Assembly (NCBI GenBank): GCA_031771865.1
Contig: JASISA010000010.1
Coordinates: 2,645,570 to 2,709,569, forward strand
DNA: 64,000 bases
Reading direction: 5' to 3'
From: Nothophaeocryptopus gaeumannii
Taxonomy: Eukaryota; Ascomycota; Dothideomycetes; Mycosphaerellales; Mycosphaerellaceae
The notes below the pieces were generated by a model, which saw only the letters and a list, made by a program, of their open reading frames with translations, was not told the origin of the DNA and ran no database searches. Position numbers and translations under genes: made by a program. Below are positions 55,675 to 64,000 of this stretch, piece after piece. Within the stretch, counting starts at the first letter, position 1. Every line of letters starts with the position of its first letter.

Positions 55675-55785
55675 AGTTAAGTCTAGTCTAGTCTAGTTAA
55701 GTCTAGTTAAGTTAAGTCCTACGAAATGCTATAATATAAGGTATATATTAAGTCTAGTCTAGTCTAGTCTAGTAAATATACTAAT
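55675..55785. repeat. AGTCT short tandem repeats
   Basis: Two runs of AGTCT/AGTTA pentamers (about 55675-55725 and 55748-55782), separated by about 25 bp. They lie inside the RIP island and may be products of repeat expansion after mutation. Confidence 0.7.
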
Positions 55786-57337
55786 ACAAGGCGTGTATCC
55801 TAGTACTAGCTAATATCTAGGGAATACCCGACGATTTAGTTAGTAAACAAGAAAGATAGTAGAGAGAAACCGCCCCTAGTTATCTAAATATACCTCTACG
55901 TATACTAGGCTTAGGATCCGATAATAGGCGACTTTTACGACTCGAAGAAACCTCGTAGAGATAGCTACTTTCGTAGCGAGCTCTACGAGACGCTCGGGTT
56001 AATAGGCTACCTAGATTATACCCTAAGTAATATTATCGAATAACGTAACTTATTAAGACTTCCTTAGGAGAGAGGCTATTTCTTTAGCTTCCTTCCTAAG
56101 CTAGTAACTTCTTAGCTATACTAGGCTAAAAACCGTATACGTTATAGAAAATACGTACCTAATTAAGACCCCCTATTATAAGTTACTAGCTACTCTATTA
56201 AAGTTTAGTACCTCCTTACGAATTATAGTACTCGTATTAGTTAAAGATTTCTACTAATAGATAAGATATAGAGGCCCTTCTAGAATAACGAGGACCTTTC
56301 TTAGCGTAGCCTAATCGAGCGCTAAAATACCTAGTAACGAGTATAACTCCTTTCTAGAGATACTCGGGGCTTTCTAAATCTAGGACCTATACAACGGGTC
56401 GAGACTATTTCGACCCTTTATATACTATAACTATACTAGTCTACGAGCTCCCTTTACTAATTAGAGTTAGACGCCCTTCTTATCGCTTAATCGGACTAGA
56501 TTAAAGAGTACCGATTAGTTAATCCTTAAGGCGATAAGATAGAAAGAGACCGAAGTACCTACTCTTTTAGAAGGATAGCTAACCTAGCTCGCTACTAAAA
56601 AGCCCTATAGATATACTACTACTTACCCTATTCGGTATCGACGACGAGGTCTTAAGAGGCGTCTAACTCGTACTATCCTAAGATTACCGTTACCCGTATC
56701 GTTATAATCCCTAATACTAACTAAGAAGCTCGTTAATTAATTAATTTATTTAATTTAATTAATCGTTAAATCTTACTATTTTATCTCTTTTACTCTCCCT
56801 CTATACTCGTATAGAATACCCCCGAATCGAGATAGTATAGCTAACACGTCCGTTAGTAGTAATACGAGAACTACTTCGACCTACTAGTAGACGTAGAAGT
56901 ATACCTATATATCTATCTACGTCTCTATAACCCCTCTATAGATATTCAGAATAATTAAACTTACTACTACTATAAGCTATTAAAGGAGGGATAAAACCAA
57001 GTCCCTTTAACGCGATAACGGATTCCGCTTTTCGTAATATAGACTCTCTAGAGTAGATACTTTATCTAATAACTTAGGATTTTATCGCCTAGTACTTTCT
57101 AGACCTATTAAGACCGCTTTAGTACTTCTCTAATTAGCGTGCATAAGGCGAAGTTCCTATATAGTAATACGGTTACGGTTCCCTTCCTAGTAACTCTAAT
57201 TAAGTATAGGCCTATCCTTCTTAGGTAGCTATAGACGCGTAAGGTCCGTCTCGTTTTATATAACTACGACGATAGGAGCTAGGAAGGGTAGATTACCTCT
57301 ATATCCGGCGAAGTTAAGCGCTAGACGGGTATTAAGC

Positions 57338-57887
57338 CTATCCAAAATTGTCCAATGGAGTCAGGACTGCCTCCATTCAGGGCCCTCCGTAGTTTGTATC
57401 ACACATGCGGTATACTCTAGAACGGGGTGCTGCCTCCATTGACCTGCCTCCATTGAGCAAAAAAATGTCCAAATCGTACCAAATTCGAGCATGTTATAGA
57501 GCTCGCTCGTACAAACACATTTAGTATATGAAGTCACCGTAGAAAACGTCGCGGTCGAGTAGGAAAAATCGTCAAAGATTGTCGAGCGGTTTTGGAGTTC
57601 GCGCGTAGAAGCGGGCGCGATAGCAGGGGCAGGGGTACCCAGGACGACATAGATCCATGTAGGGAGTCACCGTAAAGAGCGTACGCGTAGGAGCGGTAAA
57701 CATTCGTAGGAGCCCGTAACCCAAGCACCCGCATTAAAGAAGGTAACCCGTAGGAAGGTCCAACCCAAGCACCAGCCGACCAAGAGAGGGCCCCGCAACC
57801 CGTAAGAGAGCCCGTAACCCAAGCACCGGGTTGTTAGGAGAGGTAGTTTAACCCAAGCACCAGCCGACTATCCAAAATTGTCCAATG
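57338..57887. repeat. repeat block bounded by a 20-bp direct repeat
   Basis: CTATCCAAAATTGTCCAATG occurs at 57338-57357 and again at 57868-57887, exactly 530 bp apart. Inside are an inverted pair AATGGAG/CTCCATT, two further copies of TGCCTCCATTGA, and four copies of AACCCAAGCACC (at 57718, 57762, 57816 and 57850; two extend to AACCCAAGCACCAGCCGAC). The block has normal CpA/TpG content, unlike the adjoining island. It may be a small non-autonomous element or a duplicated junction. Confidence 0.7.
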
Positions 57888-59165
57888 CGTGCGACTGAGC
57901 AGCGCGCTGACCTGTCGCAGAAAGGCGCAGTCATGAGCACATCGAGCGCCAGTACAAGCAAGCCAAGTCCCCGGGAATCTGGATCGCCGAGCAGCAACTG
58001 TACGAGCGGGACGAGTACGACCGCTTCTTACGATGCCGCATTCCAGCATAACACATTCACGCCGACTACTCCTCATGAGACCGACAGGGTGCTTCGGAAG
58101 CAGCCACAGCAACCGCCATCAACTGCATTTTCCTCAGGTGGTCAAACGTTGCCTGCAAGATCAAGCGGATATCCACAAATTGAGCCCTGGGAGTGCACTG
58201 TGACGGACTTCGTATTCAGCGATCGAAACACCGATTCAGAGCTGACAATCATATGCCACGGAAATCGCGTCCACATCACTATCTCGGCCGAAAACCTGCA
58301 AAGATCCTTCGCTGTGCAGAGTCAGTACCTACACTTCCTCAAGGTAGCAGAGCTCTATGAACTCGACGGTCTGACAGTGGATGACTTCTATGATTGGATC
58401 TTGGAGAGATGTGCGCCAAAACTCCACTTGCCTCGACCGTCTCATCATCAAACTCCAAGCCTCGAGGAATTCATTCGCCCACCGACTTTCCACTACGCAT
58501 TGTCTGCTACCGAAGACGGTACTTTAACTCTCATTTGCCAGAATACTATCCCAGTGGAGCACCTCTCATTTGGGGTTACAATCGATGAGGAGCTTTGTTC
58601 CTCATGGACTTCGTTCCATCCATCCCAGGTCCAAATCTGTGCCGAGCCGCCGGGAGAAGAGCTGTCTCGGACTCCACGGAAGGTTAAAACGAATGGAGAC
58701 CAGATTCATTTCTTCAAACCCTACCGCTATTGTGATGCTAGTGTAGCAAAGCAAGAGCTGAAAAAGTACTTGCGGATCAGCGCCGCCTCCGGGCTAGAGG
58801 ACTTGCTAATCTCACGACTTTCTGGCCTCGTAAGAGATGATTCGGGTACCGTCTTTGGGCTTCTTCTCTCCTACATCGATTCGAAGGCGCTGACACTCGG
58901 ATGCGCGGTTAGGCCGGATACGCCACTATCTTCACGCAATCGATGGGCTCACCAAATCACCAATACATTGAACTCTCTGCATGTAGCTGGCATCATTTGG
59001 GGTGATGCAAAACCAGACAACGTGCTCATCGACAGAAAGAGCGACGCTTGGCTTATTGATTTCGGAGGCAGTTACACTGAGGGATGGGTGGAGCCGGAGT
59101 TGGCGGAAACTGTCAAGGGTGATTTGCAAGGCCTGTCCAGGATCTTGGAATATATTTTCCGGTAA
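57885..59165 (+). CDS. atypical protein-kinase-like protein
   Basis: A 426-residue frame. The C-terminal third has a kinase catalytic core: LHVAGIIWGDAKPDNVLID (catalytic loop, with D in place of HRD context but the Asp-x-Lys-Pro-x-Asn core intact) and WLIDFGGSYTEGW (DFG metal site). The N-terminal half shows no clear glycine loop or VAIK lysine, and residues 1-95 are Ser/Thr-rich. Similar orphan kinase-like proteins are common in filamentous fungi. The first ATG (57885) uses the last bases of the 20-bp direct repeat; Met at 57933 is a more conservative start. The C-terminus ends soon after DFG, so the C-lobe is short. Activity is uncertain. Confidence 0.7.
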   Translation: MRATEQRADLSQKGAVMSTSSASTSKPSPRESGSPSSNCTSGTSTTASYDAAFQHNTFTPTTPHETDRVLRKQPQQPPSTAFSSGGQTLPARSSGYPQIEPWECTVTDFVFSDRNTDSELTIICHGNRVHITISAENLQRSFAVQSQYLHFLKVAELYELDGLTVDDFYDWILERCAPKLHLPRPSHHQTPSLEEFIRPPTFHYALSATEDGTLTLICQNTIPVEHLSFGVTIDEELCSSWTSFHPSQVQICAEPPGEELSRTPRKVKTNGDQIHFFKPYRYCDASVAKQELKKYLRISAASGLEDLLISRLSGLVRDDSGTVFGLLLSYIDSKALTLGCAVRPDTPLSSRNRWAHQITNTLNSLHVAGIIWGDAKPDNVLIDRKSDAWLIDFGGSYTEGWVEPELAETVKGDLQGLSRILEYIFR

Positions 59166-59748
59166 TTTTGGTATTGTGTCTCCAAACTGTACGAATAATG
59201 ACCCCCGACAGTTCCCAAGGTCTACAGAGTCAGCTCTCGCTAACTGCAGTTCTAGCCGTGCAGCCCTCCTTCTCAGGCGCTTCGTGACTTCCGCCCACGC
59301 AAGGCAATCACACCCTCGGGCTGTTCGAAATCAGCCTGATTAGAGCTGACTAGTAATGCAGCTGCTTGCACTCCAACGCGCGAGGGGCCTGAAGAATGCA
59401 GTGAGATAAGTGGAGCCTAGCTCGGACAGCTCCAATTGCAATGTATTGATCTCGATGCTGCGAACAGTATCACGCATGGGAATTGAACTCGGCGCTACGC
59501 TGCAGTTGATGCCTTGGTTTGGTTACATCCATCGAACGAGATTGGATCGTTACTCTCCTGTGCAAGACAGCGAGACCTAGCCGCCGACTGTTACCGCCAG
59601 AATGCTGAAGTGTTTCGTTAACCGCTGCATTCGTTTCAGGCTCAACCAGTGCATATCGGGAATGTCGCAGCCAAAGGGCGATATAAAGGAGCGTAGAATC
59701 AGCCTTGCCGTATGAACACAAGTCCTCTACTCCGACAGCCGAAACAAG
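59166..59748. other. intergenic, no gene seen
   Basis: 583 bp without coding support. Confidence 0.45.
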
Positions 59749-60060
59749 ATGTGTCATCGTATCTATCGCGAATACCGCTGCGGACATCGGCAATACGGCG
59801 AGACCGTCTACTGCGAATATGCCACCTACAGCTCAGCCACGCGGCGTAAGACAATGTGCCACAATAACGTGCGAACAGTAGCGATTTCCGACAACAACCT
59901 TTGTGGTCGGACCGACTGCTACCTTCGAGATCTCAAAGCTAAAGGATGGACATGTTGCCAATGTGGCGAAGCTAGGAATAGGCTGGATGGTTGCTTAGGG
60001 CCGCCACGGGGTGGGCAGACATGCGAACATTTTGTCTGCACTCGCTGTCGCTATTCATAG
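59749..60060 (+). CDS. small cysteine-rich protein, zinc-binding-like
   Basis: 103 residues with twelve cysteines and several histidines. Pairs such as CHRIYREYRCGH near the start and WTCCQCGEARNRLDGC later could coordinate zinc. The end is CEHFVCTRCRYS. There is no signal peptide, so it is probably intracellular. Similar one-exon Cys/His-rich proteins are frequent in fungal genomes and of unknown function. I do not recognise a named domain. Confidence 0.6.
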   Translation: MCHRIYREYRCGHRQYGETVYCEYATYSSATRRKTMCHNNVRTVAISDNNLCGRTDCYLRDLKAKGWTCCQCGEARNRLDGCLGPPRGGQTCEHFVCTRCRYS

Positions 60061-61019
60061 CCTTGTGACGATATCGGTACCGTGAGTGCATTGGAAGTGC
60101 CTGCAGAGACTCGCGTCTTCCAACACTCACATTCGAAGCAGGAGAACGATACAAGCCTCCCCGGCCACTTCGAGCCAACCGATCCGGTGAGAGAGCCTGC
60201 CTCTGCCGAACGGATCTCGAAAAGGACATCAAATGCGGAGGACGAGATGGAGATGGCGATAGTGAGAAAGGGCCACGGGAAGAACCTGGTCGATGGCCAA
60301 AATGATTTGCCAGCTTGCTGCCTATGCACAGCAGTATTGCCTCGCTTATTTTAGTATTTCGCTTGCCGGCACAATCGTTAGACTAGCCTACAATACTAAA
60401 AGAGACAGGGCAGTGCGACCTCGGTTGGCTTGCTTTTGTAGTCTGTCCACGTCAATGCTCCTCTGGCCTTCGTGTTGAATTAAAGGGTACTCTGGCAAAG
60501 GCACCTTGTCTGCATACCCATATCGCGAGAGTAAACCCTCGCGAAGGCATGTGCTCGAATGCAATGGATGCTGTTGAGAAGTCACTATAGCTACCCTTCA
60601 TTAGGCCGATGTCGAAACGGACGTTTGATTGGTCGGCCACGACGCGACATAAGCTCAGTCACATGCTCCAATGGAGTCACGACGTAGACGTAGCAGGTCG
60701 ACCTCCTAGCAGTCCATAAGAGTGGTCGAATGTTGGGCCTTGGCTCTCGCTTTCCGGCGGGATGGTGTTAAGCTCAGTACCAACAAGACTACATCACACA
60801 AACCAGCAGCAGCGGCGTGACACGGTACTGGTTGTAAGTCCTCCTCCTCCTCCTCCAAGTCTATGCCGCTTTGCAAAACGGCAGGCCTCATTCAAATCGT
60901 GTGTTCTGGGAAACCTGCTGAATGCATTCTAGCCAGCCCACGTTCACTAGCACGCTCACTGAGGTGGTCGATCTCGGCCCCAACCAAGATGTCATCCTGG
61001 ACTACAACTGCTTTTACAT
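60061..61019. other. intergenic, no gene seen
   Basis: 959 bp with short, featureless frames only. Confidence 0.45.
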
Positions 61020-62141
61020 GAGGGACATATGCAGAACGAGAGTGTGCCCAGCGCCACATTGCCAAGACAGGACCACCACATGCATCTCGGCACTATTAGT
61101 GATGCATCTCCAACTTCCTCAGAGATGTGGACGACTGGAGTCTGATCCAAAGTTGTAGTACATGACATAGACCTGCGAGATCAGGAAGGCGGTACCCATA
61201 TTCGAGTATCCGCTGCTGTTCTGAAAGTCCAAGAAGACATCGCTGGCGCTGTTCTTCGGGCACAAGACTAGTAAAGGAATCATTACGACCAGAAAGCACG
61301 CAAGATGCCCGACTAAGCAAGCTGTCTCCAGTGTAGACAAGAAAGACGCTCCCCAGGTATTGAAGAAGATCGTGATTATCGTGAAAGCCAGCATAATTAA
61401 GAAGTACTGCCAATTGGTGAAAGTGCACTCGGAACGAGTGACCTGGATCATGGCTTCAATCTGGGTCGTCACCACGAAAGTGCTGCTGGCGACTGAAGCA
61501 AGCCATCCGAGGGTCGGCATCCATCCAGAGGCATAAGAGAGGATCTTCTGGTACTCTGGGAGTGCAAATTCGCTGACCCACTAAAGACTACGTTAGCAAT
61601 TTCCAGACGCGCAGAGTGGCCTACGATGCCCACATGATATTGCCCGCCAGCAGTCGGTGCCATTGAAGCCATCTCTGCCAAGCTAGCCACAATGGTGGCG
61701 TAGCATGTTACTGTCATGATGAAGCACCTGTGCAAGAAGACATCCATCAGCACAAACACCCCACATTACTGCAATCTGATGGAATCCTGCTTACCAGAAC
61801 AGCCCAGCATACCCACCATTCGAGAAGCCAACCGACAGCGACACCAGGACGAACTCCCACGATGCCATATATACTGACACGAAGCCCAGAGCGCTCAGGA
61901 AGCCGAAACTGCGGGTGAACTCCTGCGTCTTTCCCATGCGCAGCATGTCCCGGCGATCGTGGGCAGTGTCACCCGAGACACCGCCTTCATCCGCGCTGTC
62001 GACATCGTCGTAGACTGGCAAATCATGGTCAATATCGCGTTTCGATCGCGATGCTTCTGACACTTCTGCAAACCTCTTCAATTCAACACTGTCGCGGAAT
62101 GGCTCTACTGAGCGTCGGTGGAGGGAGGGCTCTCCGTGCAT
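61020..62141 (-). pseudogene. truncated amino-acid/GABA permease
   Basis: Exons 62141-61795, 61727-61634 and 61580 down to about 61020, with good splice sites (GTAAGC/GCACAG and GTGGGC/TTTAG). The N-terminus has RMGKTQEFTRSFGFLSALGF and SLSVGFSNGGYAGLFW. Then ASLAEMASMAPTAGGQYHWV, the APC family signature of fungal GABA/choline permeases, and YASGWMPTLGWLASVASSTF. A one-base insertion near 61136 breaks the frame; shifting it restores VVHISEEVGDASLIVPRCM. The sequence then ends around FCI, so the last five or so helices are missing. Known relatives import GABA, choline or other amines. This copy should be inactive. Confidence 0.75.
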
Positions 62142-62642
62142 GATCCGAAATAACTGGAACGAATGGAAGGCTCACTCACAGTGTACAGGAAGGAGTTCGT
62201 ACTGCCTCTTAAAGCTAAACCAGGTCCATGCTTGGCGGAGACGACTTCTGTACGATGGCGATCCACTCGCTGTCGGCATCTGGTTCATGGCAAGAGCACT
62301 TTAGCCGGGTCGGGGCATCACAGCATGCCACATGCAGACACGCGATAAGGCGATCTCGAGCGTTGAAGATGACAGGAAGAAGAGGACGCGAAGGATGGGC
62401 CGACGAGACGGTCTTGTTCGTCTCCAACGCTAGGCAGGAGCACCTCGCGCTGATTGGTCATACACGTGATGCAGGGTCGAGGCATCCCTGCTTAGCGTAA
62501 TCTCTTCCGGACTTCGTCCTTCTTGCAGCAGGTGCTTCTTTGCTATCAACAACATCATGGCATGACAAAGAGGCTACCTTTCCTTCATTAACGAGCAGCA
62601 GAAGACACAACGCCATCGCACCGGACCACCTGTTACAAGACT
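62142..62642. other. intergenic, no gene seen
   Basis: 501 bp between the permease relic and the OrsD-type relic. No coding support. Confidence 0.45.
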
Positions 62643-63589
62643 ATGGACTCCTACCTGGACTACTTGCCTTCATATCGCGTGGTGGCCTGCCGCCGCTGCG
62701 CCGTCGCCGTTTGGCCGGACGCTCCACTGCACCATTTCCGGGGCAAAGCGCACGAGCTCACACCTGTGCAGGCACGAGGAGTCGTCCAGGACCTCGCAAA
62801 CCGTCGGCTAGTCCTCTGTCGACCACAAGACGTCCAGACGCCAGCAATGCCCATGTTAGCGGTCCACAGTCTGCCGATTTCCAAGGTTGGCAGACGCTGC
62901 ATCTTGGATCCGCGAACCTGTGCGTACATCTGCCGGAGCGAGAAATTCCTACGCGAACATTGGAGACTGAAGCATAGCTGACGTGTATGCGATCGTCGCG
63001 GAGGGAGTGGCATCGCGAAGAGAGAGCAGGCGGCAGAACGATTACAGGTCGCTGTCCGCCGACCGGTCCTGTGTCAGCGACTTTTCGCGTGTAGTTCCGG
63101 TAGCCAATCTTTTGAGGTCTTCTTCGAAGGCGAACCTGCTCCCGCTGCCGTTCAGGAGCCCTCGGGCAAGGACGCGATTCTGTCCGAGCTGGATCGCTTG
63201 AAAAGGGCTCGGCAGCAGAACGGGAGCTTTCTAGCGGCTACGTCGAGCGCGAAAGAAGTCTCCCCATGGCTGCAGCTAACGCGGTAGCTCGGCTACCTAG
63301 TTGGCTATTCTCTTCGTGACGTAGGCAGACTCACCTGGCCCCCAGATACGGGCAAGGAACATCGGCTCGCCGAAATCTGCGCTAGTGTAGACCGCCTCGT
63401 GGATAAGGCGATTACCGCTGTCCGCGAAGATCAGATTAATCCCTTCGACCAGATGCGAATTAACAGCTTCCTTCAAAGATCTACGGCAAGCGACAAATCG
63501 CTCGCATTCAAACTACAGCCATCCAATGTTCGTGTATAAGCGCATGTCTGGAAGGGCCTCCTGTGCTTTGTTTGTCGACCAATAGTGTT
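62643..63589 (+). pseudogene. OrsD-domain (DUF3505) gene relic
   Basis: Residues 1-112 form an OrsD-type C2H2 region: LPSYRVVACRRCAVAVWPDA with LHHFRGKAHELT, then CAYICRSEKFLREHWRLKHS. The same frame continues past a TGA at 62979-62981 with GGSGIAKREQ, SSGSQSFEVFFEGEPAP and LKRARQQNGS. It passes a TAG at about 63286 and reads LGYLVGYSLRDVGRLTWPP and further to a TAA near 63526, then HVWKGLLCFVCRP. In relatives the TGA and TAG positions are tryptophans, so each is a single-base G-to-A change. The OrsD domain occurs in many large fungal proteins, often repeated and linked to mobile DNA. This copy is dead unless the stops are misread. Confidence 0.7.
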
Positions 63590-63619
63590 GTGAGGGCGGC
63601 TGGTTTGGTAGGATACCAC

Positions 63620-64000
63620 ATGCTTGATTGTTGTCTATTTGAGGTGGAAGCAGGATTATATACAAGCTGCCATGTAATCACCTTCCGTGTCCATTTCGCC
63701 AAAGGCAGGTGCGCTGCACTAGCAGCAGGCATGCTCCAGTATGTAAGGAAGTCACTTCACAACAACTTTGATGTGTATGAGACAGCGCTACTGCGTCGAC
63801 TCAGAGAACAGCATGGCATTGTGCAGGTCGAGTTGGCACGGCGCGCGGCAGTGCGCAAGGCAGCGAGGGAAGCTAAACGGGTTCCGGACACACCTTCGAG
63901 TGCCGTGTCAGAACCTGCCACCGAGCTAGAAGCTGCGAGGCAATTGATGCAGGCTAATGAGCAAAGGGTGCCTCGTCGCCGCCATCATGGAGACCGACCT
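63620..64000 (+). CDS. partial ORF running off the window end
   Basis: An open frame with no stop from 63620 to the last base (127 codons). It includes GMLQYVRKSLHNNFDVYETA and RRAAVRKAAREAKRVPDTPS, giving a hydrophobic start and a basic, helical, then Glu/Ala-rich continuation. The frame is also open for some 90 bp upstream. It may be a separate gene or the next segment of the decayed OrsD element in a shifted frame. I do not recognise it. Confidence 0.4.
   Translation, partial: MLDCCLFEVEAGLYTSCHVITFRVHFAKGRCAALAAGMLQYVRKSLHNNFDVYETALLRRLREQHGIVQVELARRAAVRKAAREAKRVPDTPSSAVSEPATELEAARQLMQANEQRVPRRRHHGDRP

Larger units (their letters stand above)
54030..57337. repeat. RIP-mutated AT-rich island, transposon relic
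   Basis: About 3.3 kb with no open frame over 60 codons in any frame. By eye it is almost devoid of CpA and TpG dinucleotides while TpA (TATA, CTAG, TAGT) is extremely common and CpG persists. That is the signature of repeat-induced point mutation, which converts CpA to TpA on both strands of repeated DNA. It therefore probably derives from one or more transposon copies, but is too degraded for me to name. Boundaries are by composition and accurate to perhaps 30 bp. It likely forms heterochromatin. Confidence 0.85.

Noticed and set aside
54030..57337. Centromere or telomere-proximal satellite
   Set aside because: The CpA/TpG loss with retained CpG points to RIP of a dispersed repeat; no telomeric TTAGGG arrays are present.
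57534..57734. 66-codon minus-strand frame in the repeat block
   Set aside because: Arises within the AACCCAAGCACC repeats; arginine-rich and featureless.

Overview
The window is nuclear DNA of a filamentous ascomycete. Short GT-AG introns of about 48-96 bp with CTRAY-like branch points interrupt compact genes on both strands. The gene set includes fungal-only families, and one AT-rich block carries the CpA/TpG depletion left by repeat-induced point mutation (RIP). The gene families and small introns suggest a Dothideomycete, perhaps Mycosphaerellales; that placement is inference. Exon structures were worked out by hand from splice signals and reading phase. No RNA genes or CRISPR arrays were recognised.

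1-15 kb: a secondary-metabolism type O-methyltransferase, a small unknown gene, a GPI-anchored HsbA-like wall protein, an SprT/HMG-box protease of GCNA type, the Ran factor Mog1, proteasome lid subunit Rpn9 divergent from complex I subunit NDUFA9, then a cluster of three F-box-like DUF7730 paralogues. The third paralogue is split by a Ty1/copia retrotransposon.

15-20.4 kb: the copia element, on the minus strand. It has two 138-bp LTRs that look identical, a CGGCG target-site duplication, a primer site matching the anticodon region of initiator tRNA-Met (half-tRNA priming), and a polypurine tract. Its gag-pol frame is nevertheless broken many times.

20.4-53.8 kb: mainly housekeeping genes. 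In order they are a thioredoxin/PDI-like domain fused to a fungal membrane domain, a Dal5-type MFS transporter, Gpi1, two small unknown genes (one probably membrane-bound), the FG nucleoporin Nup42, Bsd2, Efm5, a 3-kb gene-free stretch with perfect hairpins, an RRM protein, Cog3, an unknown membrane protein, a degraded BTB-like gene, prefoldin 6, Vps4, a decayed S10 serine carboxypeptidase, an unknown small ORF, and the divergent nucleolar pair Grc3/RPA34.

53.8-64 kb: accessory DNA. It holds a 3.3-kb RIP-mutated island with internal tandem repeats, a 530-bp repeat block bounded by a 20-bp direct repeat, an atypical kinase-like gene starting in that repeat, a small cysteine-rich gene, a truncated amino-acid permease pseudogene, an OrsD-type relic with stop codons at conserved tryptophans, and an ORF running off the end. 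The window thus passes from conserved, gene-dense DNA into repeat-rich, decaying DNA, with the copia insertion as a second accessory spot.
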